NCBI GenBank assembly: GCA_016783505.1 | Contig: JADHWK010000053.1 | Coordinates: forward strand, 1 to 14,498 | Length of the DNA: 14,498 bases | From: Candidatus Zhuqueibacterota bacterium | Lineage (GTDB): Bacteria > BS750m-G25 | Reading direction: 5' to 3' | In this document: positions 1-7,621 of the stretch, one piece after another | How positions within the stretch are numbered: position 1 is the first letter of the stretch | Layout: every line of letters starts with the position of its first letter | Made by a program: the position numbers and the translations under genes | Notes under the pieces: generated by a model | What the model was told of the DNA's origin: nothing | Databases searched by the model: none | The model's input: the letters and a program-made list of their open reading frames with translations, nothing else

Positions 1-1195
1 TATCGGCATTAGGAGTAAATATAAGGTTGCGCCAATCCCCTTTTTGGGGATTTTCTTCAGCAGAGGTAAATCGGATGGGATTGGTTAGAGTACCGACCGC
101 ATTCAATTTACCGTTAATGAGAAGATAATAGGGTCCGGTAAAGCGAATCTCTACCCCAGGGTCAATATTAATGGTGATCTGCACATCAATAACGACGTTA
201 TTGGTCACCACATAGGGACTGAGGCCCAGGGTAAGATCTTGGGTAATAAATTTACGAAGCTCGTTAGGCTGTATCACATAATCAAAAGCCCCTATATCAT
301 CATGATAGACAATGTCGCCAGCACCGATGCAGGGGGAAATAGACTGCAAACTAAAATCCCCGGTTTCCTCGTCTTTAAATTTAGGATGCATGGCGATGTT
401 ATAATGAATATCACATGAGTCACCATTAGCATTGACTGAAGCCAGTTGCCGCCCGCCGTAGCCTACCGCCAGGGAATCCCCGTAATAATAATCACCGGAT
501 TGATTCACGTAGACAGCATTGTATGATATGCCTGGATTGGAGTCAAAAGACCAATAAATCCCATAATCCCAATTGTAAAAGGCGATATTATTCTTTACGG
601 TGGGGGATGAATTATAGATGGAAATACCCGTCCAGGAATTATTGTAAATCGTATTATTTACAATTGTTGGCTCAGAATTGTCGAGACAATGAATGCCATC
701 AAATTTCCCGTAGACAATCAGATTGTGCTTCAAAACGGGGCTGGAATGATTACATGTTATTGCCCCGTGATAGACCTTCAAGGTATCCCACACATTCGCA
801 TATTCAACCTTACAGTACTCTAGATAACTGGTACTTTGAGAATTGTTAAACACGATCCCCCGCCACATTTGAGAAGATCCCTCTTTTGGCCGAAAGGCGG
901 TGAAAACGATCATGTTCCCACCGGTTCCTGTAGCATCCAGGGTACCATTGATCTGGAAGGAATAATCCCCGTTGAAGGCGATTTCCACTCCCGGTTCAAT
1001 GGTCAAACTGGCCCCCTCTTCCACCCGAATATCGCCCACCGCGGCAAAGGGGCTACCCGATGCGGACAGTCGTCCGGAGAGGGAACCGCTTATTTGAGTA
1101 TAATTCTCCAGCGGATCCTTTGGCTCCCATCCGAAATCGCATCCAACCAGCAAAAAAGGGATCAACAAGCTGATTAACTGGATCTTTTTCAACAA
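1..1195 (-). CDS. Beta-helix repeat lipoprotein, 3' end beyond the left edge
   Basis: The reading frame is open from 1195 to the window edge (398 codons). It begins with two adjacent TTG codons (1195 and 1192); no ATG is near, and a GAGGGG ribosome site lies 6-9 nt upstream. Residues 3-19 form a lipoprotein signal with lipobox L-V-G-C (Cys19), so the product should be lipidated and membrane anchored. Residues 54-75 and 334-353 carry the same motif (IEPGVEIAF and IDPGVEIRF), each followed by 'NG.L.A.GT' and 'I.FT', so the protein repeats a module. Between them (about 155-230) are Asn-rich turns such as NNTIYNNSWTGISIYNSSP, typical of right-handed parallel beta-helices, then an 'F.LQ..SPCIGAGD' segment (281-294). 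The fold is a confident guess; substrate and function are unknown. It starts 143 nt after the receptor gene and no strong promoter was seen between, so the two are probably co-transcribed. Confidence 0.85.
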   Translation of the reverse strand, partial: MLKKIQLISLLIPFLLVGCDFGWEPKDPLENYTQISGSLSGRLSASGSPFAAVGDIRVEEGASLTIEPGVEIAFNGDYSFQINGTLDATGTGGNMIVFTAFRPKEGSSQMWRGIVFNNSQSTSYLEYCKVEYANVWDTLKVYHGAITCNHSSPVLKHNLIVYGKFDGIHCLDNSEPTIVNNTIYNNSWTGISIYNSSPTVKNNIAFYNWDYGIYWSFDSNPGISYNAVYVNQSGDYYYGDSLAVGYGGRQLASVNANGDSCDIHYNIAMHPKFKDEETGDFSLQSISPCIGAGDIVYHDDIGAFDYVIQPNELRKFITQDLTLGLSPYVVTNNVVIDVQITINIDPGVEIRFTGPYYLLINGKLNAVGTLTNPIRFTSAEENPQKGDWRNLIFTPNAD

Positions 1196-1297
1196 AAGAG
1201 ACCCCTCTTCCCAATATGGTGTGCAACAACTGTGTTTTTACAAACAAAGTCGTAGACTTTGCACATTCCAATTCATTGGAATTAATACAGGAGAATT

Positions 1298-1321
1298 AGG
1301 ATAGGAATTGATTCCTATCCT
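1298..1321. repeat. Near-perfect inverted repeat after the receptor gene
   Basis: An 11-bp arm (AGGATAGGAAT) is followed by a 2-bp centre and its exact complement (ATTCCTATCCT). It sits 18 nt past the stop codon of the TonB-dependent receptor and about 100 nt before the lipoprotein start. As RNA it would form a strong hairpin, but no U-tract follows on the minus strand, so it is more likely a transcript-stabilising or processing hairpin, or a protein-binding palindrome, than a standard terminator. Confidence 0.5.
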
Positions 1322-1338
1322 TCATAATGGTTTTGAAT

Positions 1339-4300
1339 TTAAAACGACCATTTTAACCGCACCAGAATCTGGCGGGGGGGTTCGAAATTGCGAGGATTAT
1401 GGTCGTAGTCAGTTCTATCTGTATAGGCAGAATAATAGGTGTAATAGTCTGGATTATCCGGATGATACCTTTGGGTAGGACTCCCCGTCTCCCCAAATAC
1501 CTGGGCGACGTTCTTTTTGTTAAAGAGATTATGAACTTCAAGACCCAGGGTTAGTTCGGTATTTCTTAACATAAAATATTTTTCTATCATTAAATCGGTG
1601 GTCTCTGTCCAAGGCTTTCGGGCCGAGTTCGGGGTGATCAGCTCTTGCCTGGCTACCTCTTCGGTATATTTGGATGGAGTATAAGGATATCCACTGCCAA
1701 TGTGGGTTGACACACTGAGCAGCCAATTGGATGGCATCCTGATCCCCATGATGCTGATCCTCTCTCCCTTTCCTACGATCAGGCTAGCATTGATGTCTAA
1801 GCCGTGTAGTTCATCCCAATCTAAGGGATGTTCATCGGTGTTTTCCGGAACATTTGACAGGGGATTAACCAGCTCTTCCACCGCCTCCGACTCCTTCCCC
1901 TGGGCATACATAAATGTATAGTTGACCTTGGCCCGCCAGAAATTAGAAAGCCTTTTCTCAGCGCTCAGCTCCACCCCCCTCCCACGACCGTACGATGAAT
2001 TGTAATATCTCGGAATAACGAAATTACCCACCCTCTCCTTGATGACACCCACCTCATTAAACTTGTCTTTGTAGAAACCGGAAATATCAAACACAAAATC
2101 GTCTCTTATCTGTGAACTTACCCCCAGCTCATACATAACGGTCTTGATATATTTCAAATTGGGATTCCCAACCGCGATGCCGCTGTTCAGCCCGGCGGTG
2201 TTGGATTTATAATAATTACGGTAATCCGGGGGCTGGAAGAAATGACCGTAGTTGAAGTACAGTTTGCTCCGGGAGGTAATAGGATGGGAGATACCCAATC
2301 GGGGAGCCACCCTCCGAACACCGGACCTGGGCATCTCCCTTAAAGATCCGATCTCACCCTCATAATGCCTTTTTTTGTAATCTTTGATGAGATCTGGGTC
2401 ATGGATAACAAAGTCAAACCGAAGACCTGCCCGCAGAATCATCCCCTGAAATTCCATCTTATCGGTAAAATAGACCGCCCCTTCCCAGGGTTTGGCCCGG
2501 TAAAAGTCCCTCACCGCCCCCCGATCGGGCCAAGGACTGCCGGGCGGGAGAACCGCATCCCCGGTATAAGGATACCCCGGATAACTGATGTCCTGCATCT
2601 GCATATCCCGGTAAATAAGCTCCGCCCCTGCTTTGATCTCATGATACTTGCTGGCCTGACTGGTGAGATCAAATTTCAAATTATATTCTGTTGTTTCCCG
2701 TTCATGCCAGAGGGCCACCGGATCATACACACCCGGGTTGAGAAACTGGTCGGACCCGTTCCATATTCCATTACGATTGTAATCCTCAAACCATTCCCCC
2801 TCATCCCAGCGATAGTTAGGGGAATTAAAGACCGGATCACCCTCGTCATTAGTGGTCCGGTTGTGCCAGGTGGAATGGAGGGGATCGTACCGGAGGTAAT
2901 CCCCCCACATCCATTCCTCCCCATAGAGGTTATTCTGAAGATAAGGATCCCACGAATAGTAAATCGGGAAGCGGGGGTCCATCACCTGGGATAGGCCGGC
3001 GGGGCGGGTGAACAGTTCGTATTCATCAAAAAAACCGTTGGGGCCGTCGTACTGGCCGTTCAGGGTAGGTATGCCCAGATTAAAACCGGGAGCCGTATAG
3101 GATGAAGGCAGATCCAGGTAAAACTCACCGGGGTCCCAAACCCCATTATATAATCCGGTTATGGGGTCGGGGCTGTCAATGAAAGGCTCCCCAGTATCAT
3201 AGAACATGTCCCCATCTAAATAGGGCTCACCTGGGTCATAGATCAAAGAACCCGTTGTCCGGTAAGCGAACTCTAATACGTTTAGGCTACCGTCGAAGTT
3301 CCGATCGTCGTAGCCCTCGCTGTAACCCACCGGTTCCCCCACATCCCAACGGCCATTGCCGTTCAAATCTTCGAAGGGGCCATCCCAATAGCCGTTGCCG
3401 TTGGCATCCTGGAAGCGTTCCCCATCCCAGCGGCCGTTATGGTTCCAGTCCTGCTCTGGCAATTGGGGTTCAGCCGGGTCCCAGATACCATTCCCGTTCA
3501 AATCGGTGAAGGGGTCCCACGGATCGTAGACCCCCAGATTGTTGCGACCGGTAGCGGGGTCGGGCACATCCACAAAGGGCTCGGCATAATCATAAACCCC
3601 GCTTCCGTTGACATCTATCCAGTCCTCGCCCCGGTCCCAGCAGCCGTTGCCGTTGAGGTCCTCATACCCCTCCCCCCAGCCATCGTAGATCTCATTCCCA
3701 TTGGCGTCCACGTAACCGTCGTAAAACCCATTGGTGATCAGTTGGTCAATGTCGCCATCCCCGGCAAGAATGTCTTGATAATTCAAAACCCCATCGAAAT
3801 TCCGGTCTATGATTTCGTTAACATAATCCTCCCGGTCCCGATACATGGTAAACTGGCCGGGGTCTTTACCCCTGGGTTTAATGCTGGTCTGGTTATTATA
3901 ACGACGAAGAGTGACTTCAAAGAAAGTTCTTGAGCTTAACTGATTGGTGTAGATCAACCCGATGTTCGTTACTTCGTTTTCGGTAAAGGGTCGGCTCTCA
4001 GGGTTATACTTATACCGCCAAGCGTTGGCATCCCAGTCCCCGTATCTAGAATCATAAAAATTGTCCCATCTCCTTTGCTTTTTTGATAGCTTAAGGGTCA
4101 ACTTCTGGGAGTCAGTTAACTTATAGGTTAATTTTATATTCCCTTTATAACTAGTAGATTGCCTCTGGGGAAGCTCAACCCCAATATCCATAAGATCACT
4201 ATCAGGAACCCCAACCGGTGCATGTCCATCTGCAGTAAAGGGTGTGTAAGTATTGGAAATGTATGCGGATCCACTAAAATAAAAGGTAAGCTTATTAGGG

Positions 4301-5127
4301 AGGATTTTATCCGAATAGGGGATAAATCCCCCTAGGGAGAATTCAAGGCGGTCTGAATCGAACGAGTGTTTGTCAAACGGCATGTCAGTAGAATAGTCTA
4401 TTCCGCCGAAGTATCTCTTATCGCTACCTTCCGGTGTGGTGATGTTGATAATACCCGATTGGACCCTTCCGTACTCAGCGCTAAATCCCCCGGTTAGGAT
4501 TTCGATTTCTTCAATGTCCACGTTGGAAAAATCAAAAAGGGTTTGCCGGGAGTCTAAAGGGTCCCTCATGGCCATGCCATCCACTACAAAGAGGGTCTCG
4601 TCGGCCCTCCCCCCCCGAATGTGAATATTGCCCCGGCTATCAACTTTGAACCCTGTCTGGGTACGCAAAATTTCTTTAATATTGCTAACCGGCATTACAT
4701 CTATATCCTCTTTCGAGATCCGGGCTGAATGAGAGGTCAAGTCCAACTGCACCAGGGGCTTCTCGGCCACAATGATGACCTCCTCACCCAAGTCTAACAC
4801 GGTCTCTTTAAGCTTAAATTCCAGATTGGTGGTCAGGTCAATGTTCACCCTGGCTTCGGTAATGGTCATCGCCGAATAGCCCATCATGGTGGCCTTCACC
4901 GAATATTTCCCGGGCTTGACGTTGATGATGAAGAAGCTCCCTTCCAGATCGGACATCGCCCCCAGGGTGGTGCCCAGCACGATCACATTGGCCCCGGGCA
5001 ACGGCAACCCGGTGGCCTCATCCACCACGCGACCGGCGATCTTCCCCGTGGTTCCAGCCATCAGGCTGGACGACCCCAAAAAATAGGCAACCACCGATCC
5101 CCAAAAGACAGCCTTTACCCATTGCAT
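1339..5127 (-). CDS. TonB-dependent outer-membrane receptor with EF-hand-like insert
   Basis: 1262 residues. A signal peptide covers about 1-25. Residues 28-107 are a carboxypeptidase-regulatory-like domain (GRVVDEATGLPLPGANV). A possible TonB box (EEVIIVAE) lies at 115-122, and the plug domain at about 133-235 has 'IRGGRADETLFVVDG' and 'GGFSAEYGRVQSGIINI'. The rest is a beta-barrel ending in Trp-Ser-Phe, as expected for barrel insertion. Such receptors import large ligands using TonB energy. The odd part is residues 441-790: ten loops of the type D-x-N-x-N-G-x-W-D-x-x-E, rich in acidic and aromatic residues. Without it the length would be about 900 residues, ordinary for the family. The insert probably lies in an extracellular loop. 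The ATG at 5127 has only a weak AGG upstream but a near-consensus promoter 20 nt before it. The ligand is unknown; the beta-helix lipoprotein downstream may be a surface partner. Confidence 0.93.
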   Translation of the reverse strand: MQWVKAVFWGSVVAYFLGSSSLMAGTTGKIAGRVVDEATGLPLPGANVIVLGTTLGAMSDLEGSFFIINVKPGKYSVKATMMGYSAMTITEARVNIDLTTNLEFKLKETVLDLGEEVIIVAEKPLVQLDLTSHSARISKEDIDVMPVSNIKEILRTQTGFKVDSRGNIHIRGGRADETLFVVDGMAMRDPLDSRQTLFDFSNVDIEEIEILTGGFSAEYGRVQSGIINITTPEGSDKRYFGGIDYSTDMPFDKHSFDSDRLEFSLGGFIPYSDKILPNKLTFYFSGSAYISNTYTPFTADGHAPVGVPDSDLMDIGVELPQRQSTSYKGNIKLTYKLTDSQKLTLKLSKKQRRWDNFYDSRYGDWDANAWRYKYNPESRPFTENEVTNIGLIYTNQLSSRTFFEVTLRRYNNQTSIKPRGKDPGQFTMYRDREDYVNEIIDRNFDGVLNYQDILAGDGDIDQLITNGFYDGYVDANGNEIYDGWGEGYEDLNGNGCWDRGEDWIDVNGSGVYDYAEPFVDVPDPATGRNNLGVYDPWDPFTDLNGNGIWDPAEPQLPEQDWNHNGRWDGERFQDANGNGYWDGPFEDLNGNGRWDVGEPVGYSEGYDDRNFDGSLNVLEFAYRTTGSLIYDPGEPYLDGDMFYDTGEPFIDSPDPITGLYNGVWDPGEFYLDLPSSYTAPGFNLGIPTLNGQYDGPNGFFDEYELFTRPAGLSQVMDPRFPIYYSWDPYLQNNLYGEEWMWGDYLRYDPLHSTWHNRTTNDEGDPVFNSPNYRWDEGEWFEDYNRNGIWNGSDQFLNPGVYDPVALWHERETTEYNLKFDLTSQASKYHEIKAGAELIYRDMQMQDISYPGYPYTGDAVLPPGSPWPDRGAVRDFYRAKPWEGAVYFTDKMEFQGMILRAGLRFDFVIHDPDLIKDYKKRHYEGEIGSLREMPRSGVRRVAPRLGISHPITSRSKLYFNYGHFFQPPDYRNYYKSNTAGLNSGIAVGNPNLKYIKTVMYELGVSSQIRDDFVFDISGFYKDKFNEVGVIKERVGNFVIPRYYNSSYGRGRGVELSAEKRLSNFWRAKVNYTFMYAQGKESEAVEELVNPLSNVPENTDEHPLDWDELHGLDINASLIVGKGERISIMGIRMPSNWLLSVSTHIGSGYPYTPSKYTEEVARQELITPNSARKPWTETTDLMIEKYFMLRNTELTLGLEVHNLFNKKNVAQVFGETGSPTQRYHPDNPDYYTYYSAYTDRTDYDHNPRNFEPPRQILVRLKWSF
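2743..3807 (-). repeat. Cluster of EF-hand-like calcium loops within the receptor
   Basis: Translated on the minus strand, this part of the receptor holds loops starting at residues D441, D474, D490, D505, D542, D560, D574, D587, D608 and D782. The best, DLNGNGRWDVGE (587-598), fits a 12-residue EF-hand loop: acidic or Asn at 1, 3, 5 and 9, Gly at 6, a hydrophobic residue at 8 and Glu at 12. Between them are looser 'WDPGE' and 'DPAEP' repeats. The DNA repeats too: the unit CCGTTGCCGTT recurs with small changes between about 3340 and 3660, and this part looks richer in G and C than the flanking barrel coding sequence. Calcium binding is inferred from the loops. Confidence 0.75.
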
Positions 5128-5146
5128 TTTGCAAAACCTATTTTTA

Positions 5147-5174
5147 ATTATAAAATAATAATTCTAAATGTCAA
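5147..5174 (-). promoter_or_regulatory. Proximal sigma70-type promoter of the receptor gene
   Basis: On the minus strand TTGACA (5169-5174) and TATAAT (5147-5152) are separated by 16 bp, both perfect consensus hexamers. The predicted start at about 5140 leaves a leader of only about 12 nt before the ATG at 5127, containing one AGG. Confidence 0.7.
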
Positions 5175-5383
5175 AATCAAGTGTTTTTTGAAACCAACCC
5201 CAAAAAAAACACAGGTTAATTCCATTTAATAGAATTGATTTGCCTAATTGAGCTATGGATGCAAGGCTAAAATAGGCTTGAAAACTGTCTAATCTGTGGA
5301 AATTTGTCTATCTGGGTTACCAAAAAACGGACAATTTTTGGACAATTATTTTGCAAAAAGTCAAGTCCCTATTTTCTCAAAAT

Positions 5384-5470
5384 AATTTAAGTCTTTTATT
5401 GGGAAAAGTCAAGGGTTTAATAATGTACTTTCTGAATTTATCTAATCAGGATTTTTGGGAACAGCCAGAT
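5384..5470 (-). promoter_or_regulatory. Distal promoter with shared upstream block (receptor gene)
   Basis: TTGACT (5407-5412) and TAAATT (5384-5389) are 17 bp apart on the minus strand. Upstream, 5433-5470 holds a block (TTATCTAATC...TTTTTGGGAACA..CAGAT on the plus strand) that recurs before the promoters at 7230 and 9524. Transcription from here would give a leader of about 250 nt to the receptor ATG. The stretch 5175-5383 between the two promoters is AT-rich and non-coding. It holds a direct repeat of ATTGTCC (about 5330-5348) but no other structure that I can name. Confidence 0.5.
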
Positions 5471-5516
5471 GTTTAAAGAAAAACAAAAGGCCTACTCAAG
5501 ATGAATGAATAGGCCT
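5470..5516 (-). terminator. Rho-independent terminator of the truncated tail gene
   Basis: The stem AGGCCTA / TAGGCCT (5510-5516 and 5488-5494) has a 15-nt loop and is followed on the minus strand by TTTTGTTTTTC. It lies 28 nt after the stop codon at 5544. The loop is identical to those at 7334-7360 and 14239-14267. Confidence 0.8.
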
Positions 5517-5543
5517 GATTAACAATAACGCAGAATTGAGGTC

Positions 5544-6110
5544 TCACTTCAACAAAACCATCTTCCTCACCTTCTGAAACTCACCCGCTTGAATTTGATA
5601 AAAATAGATCCCAGAGGAATAACCGGATGCATCCCAGCTTATCTGGTGGTAACCGGCAGGTTGATGCTCATTAACTAATGTGGCTACTTCTCCTCCGAGG
5701 ATGTTAAATATCTTCAAGGTTACCTTAGATTCCTTGGGAAGACTGTATTTGATGGTGGTTGTGGGATTGAAGGGATTGGGGTAGTTTTGCAGTAAACTAT
5801 AGGCTTTTGGTTGGTCTTTTTCTACCATTACTCCATTTCCTTTTAACTTTATAAGCCAGAAATCCCTATCGCCTGTTCCAAATGATGCTGTTATCCCAGC
5901 TAAAATATAACCTCCATCAGATGTCTTCCGGACTGAAAAAGCCGCATCATGCTCAGAGCCTGCAGAGGTTTTATCCCACTCCTTATGTTCGGGGTCTTTT
6001 GCAGCAAAATATGTGATGTTAAAGAGTTTCTTGTTTGCTTTCTTGAAAAGTTTATTTTGGAGTAAAACGATAGATATAACCAAATGTACCGCAAGGAACA
6101 AAAGGGTCAT
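5544..6110 (-). CDS. Truncated SDGGYI-repeat protein with type IX-like sorting domain (probable remnant)
   Basis: The frame is open for 188 codons from an ATG inside the preceding gene, which it overlaps by 59 nt. Residues 1-30 (hydrophobic, no ribosome site) are probably just the preceding gene read out of frame. Recognisable homology begins at about residue 38: 'EWDKTSAGSEHDAAFSVRKT', SDGGYILAG and DFWLIK are one unit of a repeat normally present many times in large secreted FCB proteins. Residues 104-188 are a complete C-terminal sorting domain with YPNPFNP, GIYFYQIQAG and a basic RKMVLLK end. The likely history is loss of the signal peptide and all earlier repeats, leaving the last repeat and the tail. 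It could only be functional if the chance N-terminus acts as a signal, which I doubt. A proper terminator follows. Confidence 0.55.
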   Translation of the reverse strand: MTLLFLAVHLVISIVLLQNKLFKKANKKLFNITYFAAKDPEHKEWDKTSAGSEHDAAFSVRKTSDGGYILAGITASFGTGDRDFWLIKLKGNGVMVEKDQPKAYSLLQNYPNPFNPTTTIKYSLPKESKVTLKIFNILGGEVATLVNEHQPAGYHQISWDASGYSSGIYFYQIQAGEFQKVRKMVLLK

Positions 6111-6885
6111 TTTTTAAATTGCCTAGATTATCATGTAATACTTTTGCCATGCCCATTTCTATAAAAAATCCTCTATATCCTTTAATAGAAAAATTCAGAC
6201 CATACGCAACTCCAAGACAAGTATAATGATAATCAGCGCCCGGATCACTTCCGACAATTCTCTCGGACAAAAGATTTATACTTTGTTGGGTATTTTCATT
6301 ATCTGAAAACTTATATCCAAGATTAAGATGAAACTCATTATGATCATCACCCAGATACATTCCTGCAACTCTAACACCAACTGGTCCAAACCAATACCCA
6401 AGAGCAGGATTCATTATCATTGAGCATACCACCCCAAGCTCAGGATATGACGCATGTTTTAGATCTCTTGGTTTTTCTTCAACCATAACTGGCTCATCAT
6501 AAACATCTTTTTTTAAATCTTGAGGTTTTCCTGCTTCGATTTTTTTAAAGATTTCCCGGGGCTTTATATCGATTTGATATCTAATATTATTGATTGATTC
6601 CTGAGACACTTGTTTAAGCTCTATTTTCAACTCACCAGTTTGCTCATCAAGATAAGTTATTCTAAAAACATATCTATTATCGGGTAACTTGAGTAAAACT
6701 GCTGATTGAAATCCTTTGATATTCGGAAATAATTCATATTCCTCTCTTTCTTCCTTATCAATTTCTTTACCTACATGTTCACTGATAATAATAATTTCCC
6801 CTTCTTCCTGAGCGTAAAGTTGATTAGGTGAGAAAAATAAAATACCGATGAACAACGATAATGAGAGAAGATATTTCCCAAACAT
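6052..6885 (-). CDS. Outer-membrane beta-barrel-like protein of unknown function
   Basis: 277 residues from the ATG at 6885, chosen because AAGGAAGG lies 6 nt upstream and a clean signal peptide follows (MFGKYLLSLSLFIGILFF, cleavage after LYAQ near residue 26). The frame continues upstream to an ATG at 6978, but that stretch lies in the conserved leader and lacks a ribosome site. The N-terminal half (27-140) is charged, with the motifs 'EGEIIIISEHVGKEI' and 'LFPNIKGF', and has no membrane segment. The C-terminal half (about 147-277) alternates polar and aromatic residues in strand-like runs (YWFGPVGVRVAGMYL, FHLNLGYKF, GTFGYIYRF), as in small outer-membrane barrels. I do not recognise a named family. 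It has its own promoter and a long leader shared with the porin gene, suggesting joint control. Confidence 0.85.
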   Translation of the reverse strand: MFGKYLLSLSLFIGILFFSPNQLYAQEEGEIIIISEHVGKEIDKEEREEYELFPNIKGFQSAVLLKLPDNRYVFRITYLDEQTGELKIELKQVSQESINNIRYQIDIKPREIFKKIEAGKPQDLKKDVYDEPVMVEEKPRDLKHASYPELGVVCSMIMNPALGYWFGPVGVRVAGMYLGDDHNEFHLNLGYKFSDNENTQQSINLLSERIVGSDPGADYHYTCLGVAYGLNFSIKGYRGFFIEMGMAKVLHDNLGNLKNDPFVPCGTFGYIYRFTPK

Positions 6886-7223
6886 GGCTTCCTTCCTTTT
6901 TTTATGGTCATTTAAGGTCAATATATCAGAAATAGTGCCTAACCTAGGTTTATACGACCTAAAATAAATTGCAAACATGGCAAATTTGGCCGTATAAACT
7001 CAGATAAGAATTACCAGAAATAAGCAATTAATTAACTGCAAAACAAACGGTTAAACTATGGTGGTTCTCTATACCTCTTCAGGTTTATACGGCTTAAAAT
7101 GGCGTATAATATCATCTTTCACAATCCATTTATTCATAAAGTTGAGCGTCCTATACGTCAAGTAAATAAGCATAACCCATTATTGGGTGGATTCAATCCG
7201 TCTAATATTGATTGATTTTTATC
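6886..7223 (-). promoter_or_regulatory. Candidate structured 5' leader RNA, copy A
   Basis: This is the untranslated region predicted between the promoter at 7230-7258 and the ATG at 6885. About 7223-6940 aligns with 9517-9232 at, by eye, about four of five positions, although the genes downstream are unrelated. Visible pairings in the minus-strand RNA: hairpin ACCC/GGGT (7175-7188); GCAGT/ATTGC around a TTAATTAA core (7024-7039); a long-range stem between 7083-7093 and 6989-6999 (11 bp, perfect); and a competing stem between 6988-6999 and 6948-6959 (12 bp, one G-U pair). The segment at 6989-6999 can pair with only one partner at a time. Neither strand has a convincing reading frame. A cis-regulatory RNA is inferred; its ligand or signal is unknown. 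Confidence 0.5.
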
Positions 7224-7229
7224 GTTAAT

Positions 7230-7316
7230 AATATAAATATTTCATCGAAAAAAGTCAAGCCTATAATGGGATAATTACTGAACTTATCTAATCCCGGTTT
7301 TGGTGAACAATCAGAT
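7230..7316 (-). promoter_or_regulatory. Promoter and shared upstream block for the 6052-6885 gene
   Basis: TTGACT (7253-7258) and TATATT (7230-7235) are separated by 17 bp on the minus strand. The hexamers, the spacing and the following ATTAA are the same as in the porin promoter at 9524-9552. The block 7279-7316 (AACTTATCTAATCC, then GTTTTGG and TCAGAT on the plus strand) is shared with 5433-5470 and 9571-9608 and may be an activator site at roughly -55 to -95. Confidence 0.65.
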
Positions 7317-7317
7317 A

Positions 7318-7360
7318 CTCAAAAAAAACAAAAGGCCTACTCAAGATGAATGAATAGGCC
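7318..7360 (-). terminator. Orphan terminator after the sorting-domain fragment
   Basis: The stem GGCCTA / TAGGCC (7334-7339, 7355-7360) is followed on the minus strand by TTTTGTTTTTTTT. Loop and stem match the terminator at 5488-5516. The coding region it would have served is now only a fragment (7439-7621). Confidence 0.75.
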
Positions 7361-7438
7361 CTACCAGCAAAATCAAATTGTAAATGAAAAACTGAAATTA
7401 AATTTTTCTTTTCGGATAGCGTAACCCTGACTACCCTT

Positions 7439-7621
7439 CTACTTCAACAAAACCATTTTCCTCACCTCCTGAAACTTCCCCGCCTGAATTTGATAAAAAT
7501 AAATTCCAGAGGAATAACCGGATGCATCCCAGCTTATCTGGTGGTAACCGGCAGGTTGATGCTAGGCCACCAATGTGAACACTTCCTGACCCAAGATGTC
7601 AAATACCCTAAGGGTTACCTT
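7439..7621 (-). pseudogene. Fragment of a type IX-like sorting domain with an internal stop
   Basis: The minus strand reads KVTLRVFDILGQEVFTLVA, then a stop codon (TAG), then HQPAGYHQISWDASGYSSG, IYFYQIQAGKFQEVRKMVLLK and a final TAG. In the related tails the residue at the internal stop is Glu (GAG), so a single substitution fits. Everything upstream of 'KVTL' is missing: the YPNPFNP part and the body of the protein are gone, and the sequence beyond 7621 is unrelated. A run of 58 nt (7506-7563) is identical to 5611-5668 in the truncated tail gene. This is a dead gene end whose terminator and downstream promoter remain. Confidence 0.85.

Noticed and set aside
523-1177. Two open frames on the plus strand (523-849 and 836-1177)
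   Set aside because: They are opposite the beta-helix lipoprotein, whose minus-strand frame is uninterrupted to the window edge and has a lipobox and internal repeats.
2365-2994. 209-codon open frame on the plus strand
   Set aside because: It lies entirely opposite the receptor gene, in a stretch with few AT-rich codons. It has no ribosome site or recognisable domain; the receptor frame is clearly the real one.
3439-3933. 164-codon open frame on the plus strand, hydrophobic and Val/Ile/Pro-rich
   Set aside because: It is the antisense of the Asp/Asn/Gly loop repeats, which read as Val/Ile/Pro on the other strand.
6886-6978. N-terminal extension of the 6052-6885 gene to the ATG at 6978
   Set aside because: The extension lies in sequence conserved with the porin leader, has no ribosome site, and would bury the signal peptide. 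The ATG at 6885 has a strong AAGGAAGG.
6940-7320. Leader copies interpreted as a MITE or insertion element
   Set aside because: No terminal inverted repeats at the edges of the shared region and no target-site duplication were seen, and both copies sit in the same orientation and position between promoter and start codon.
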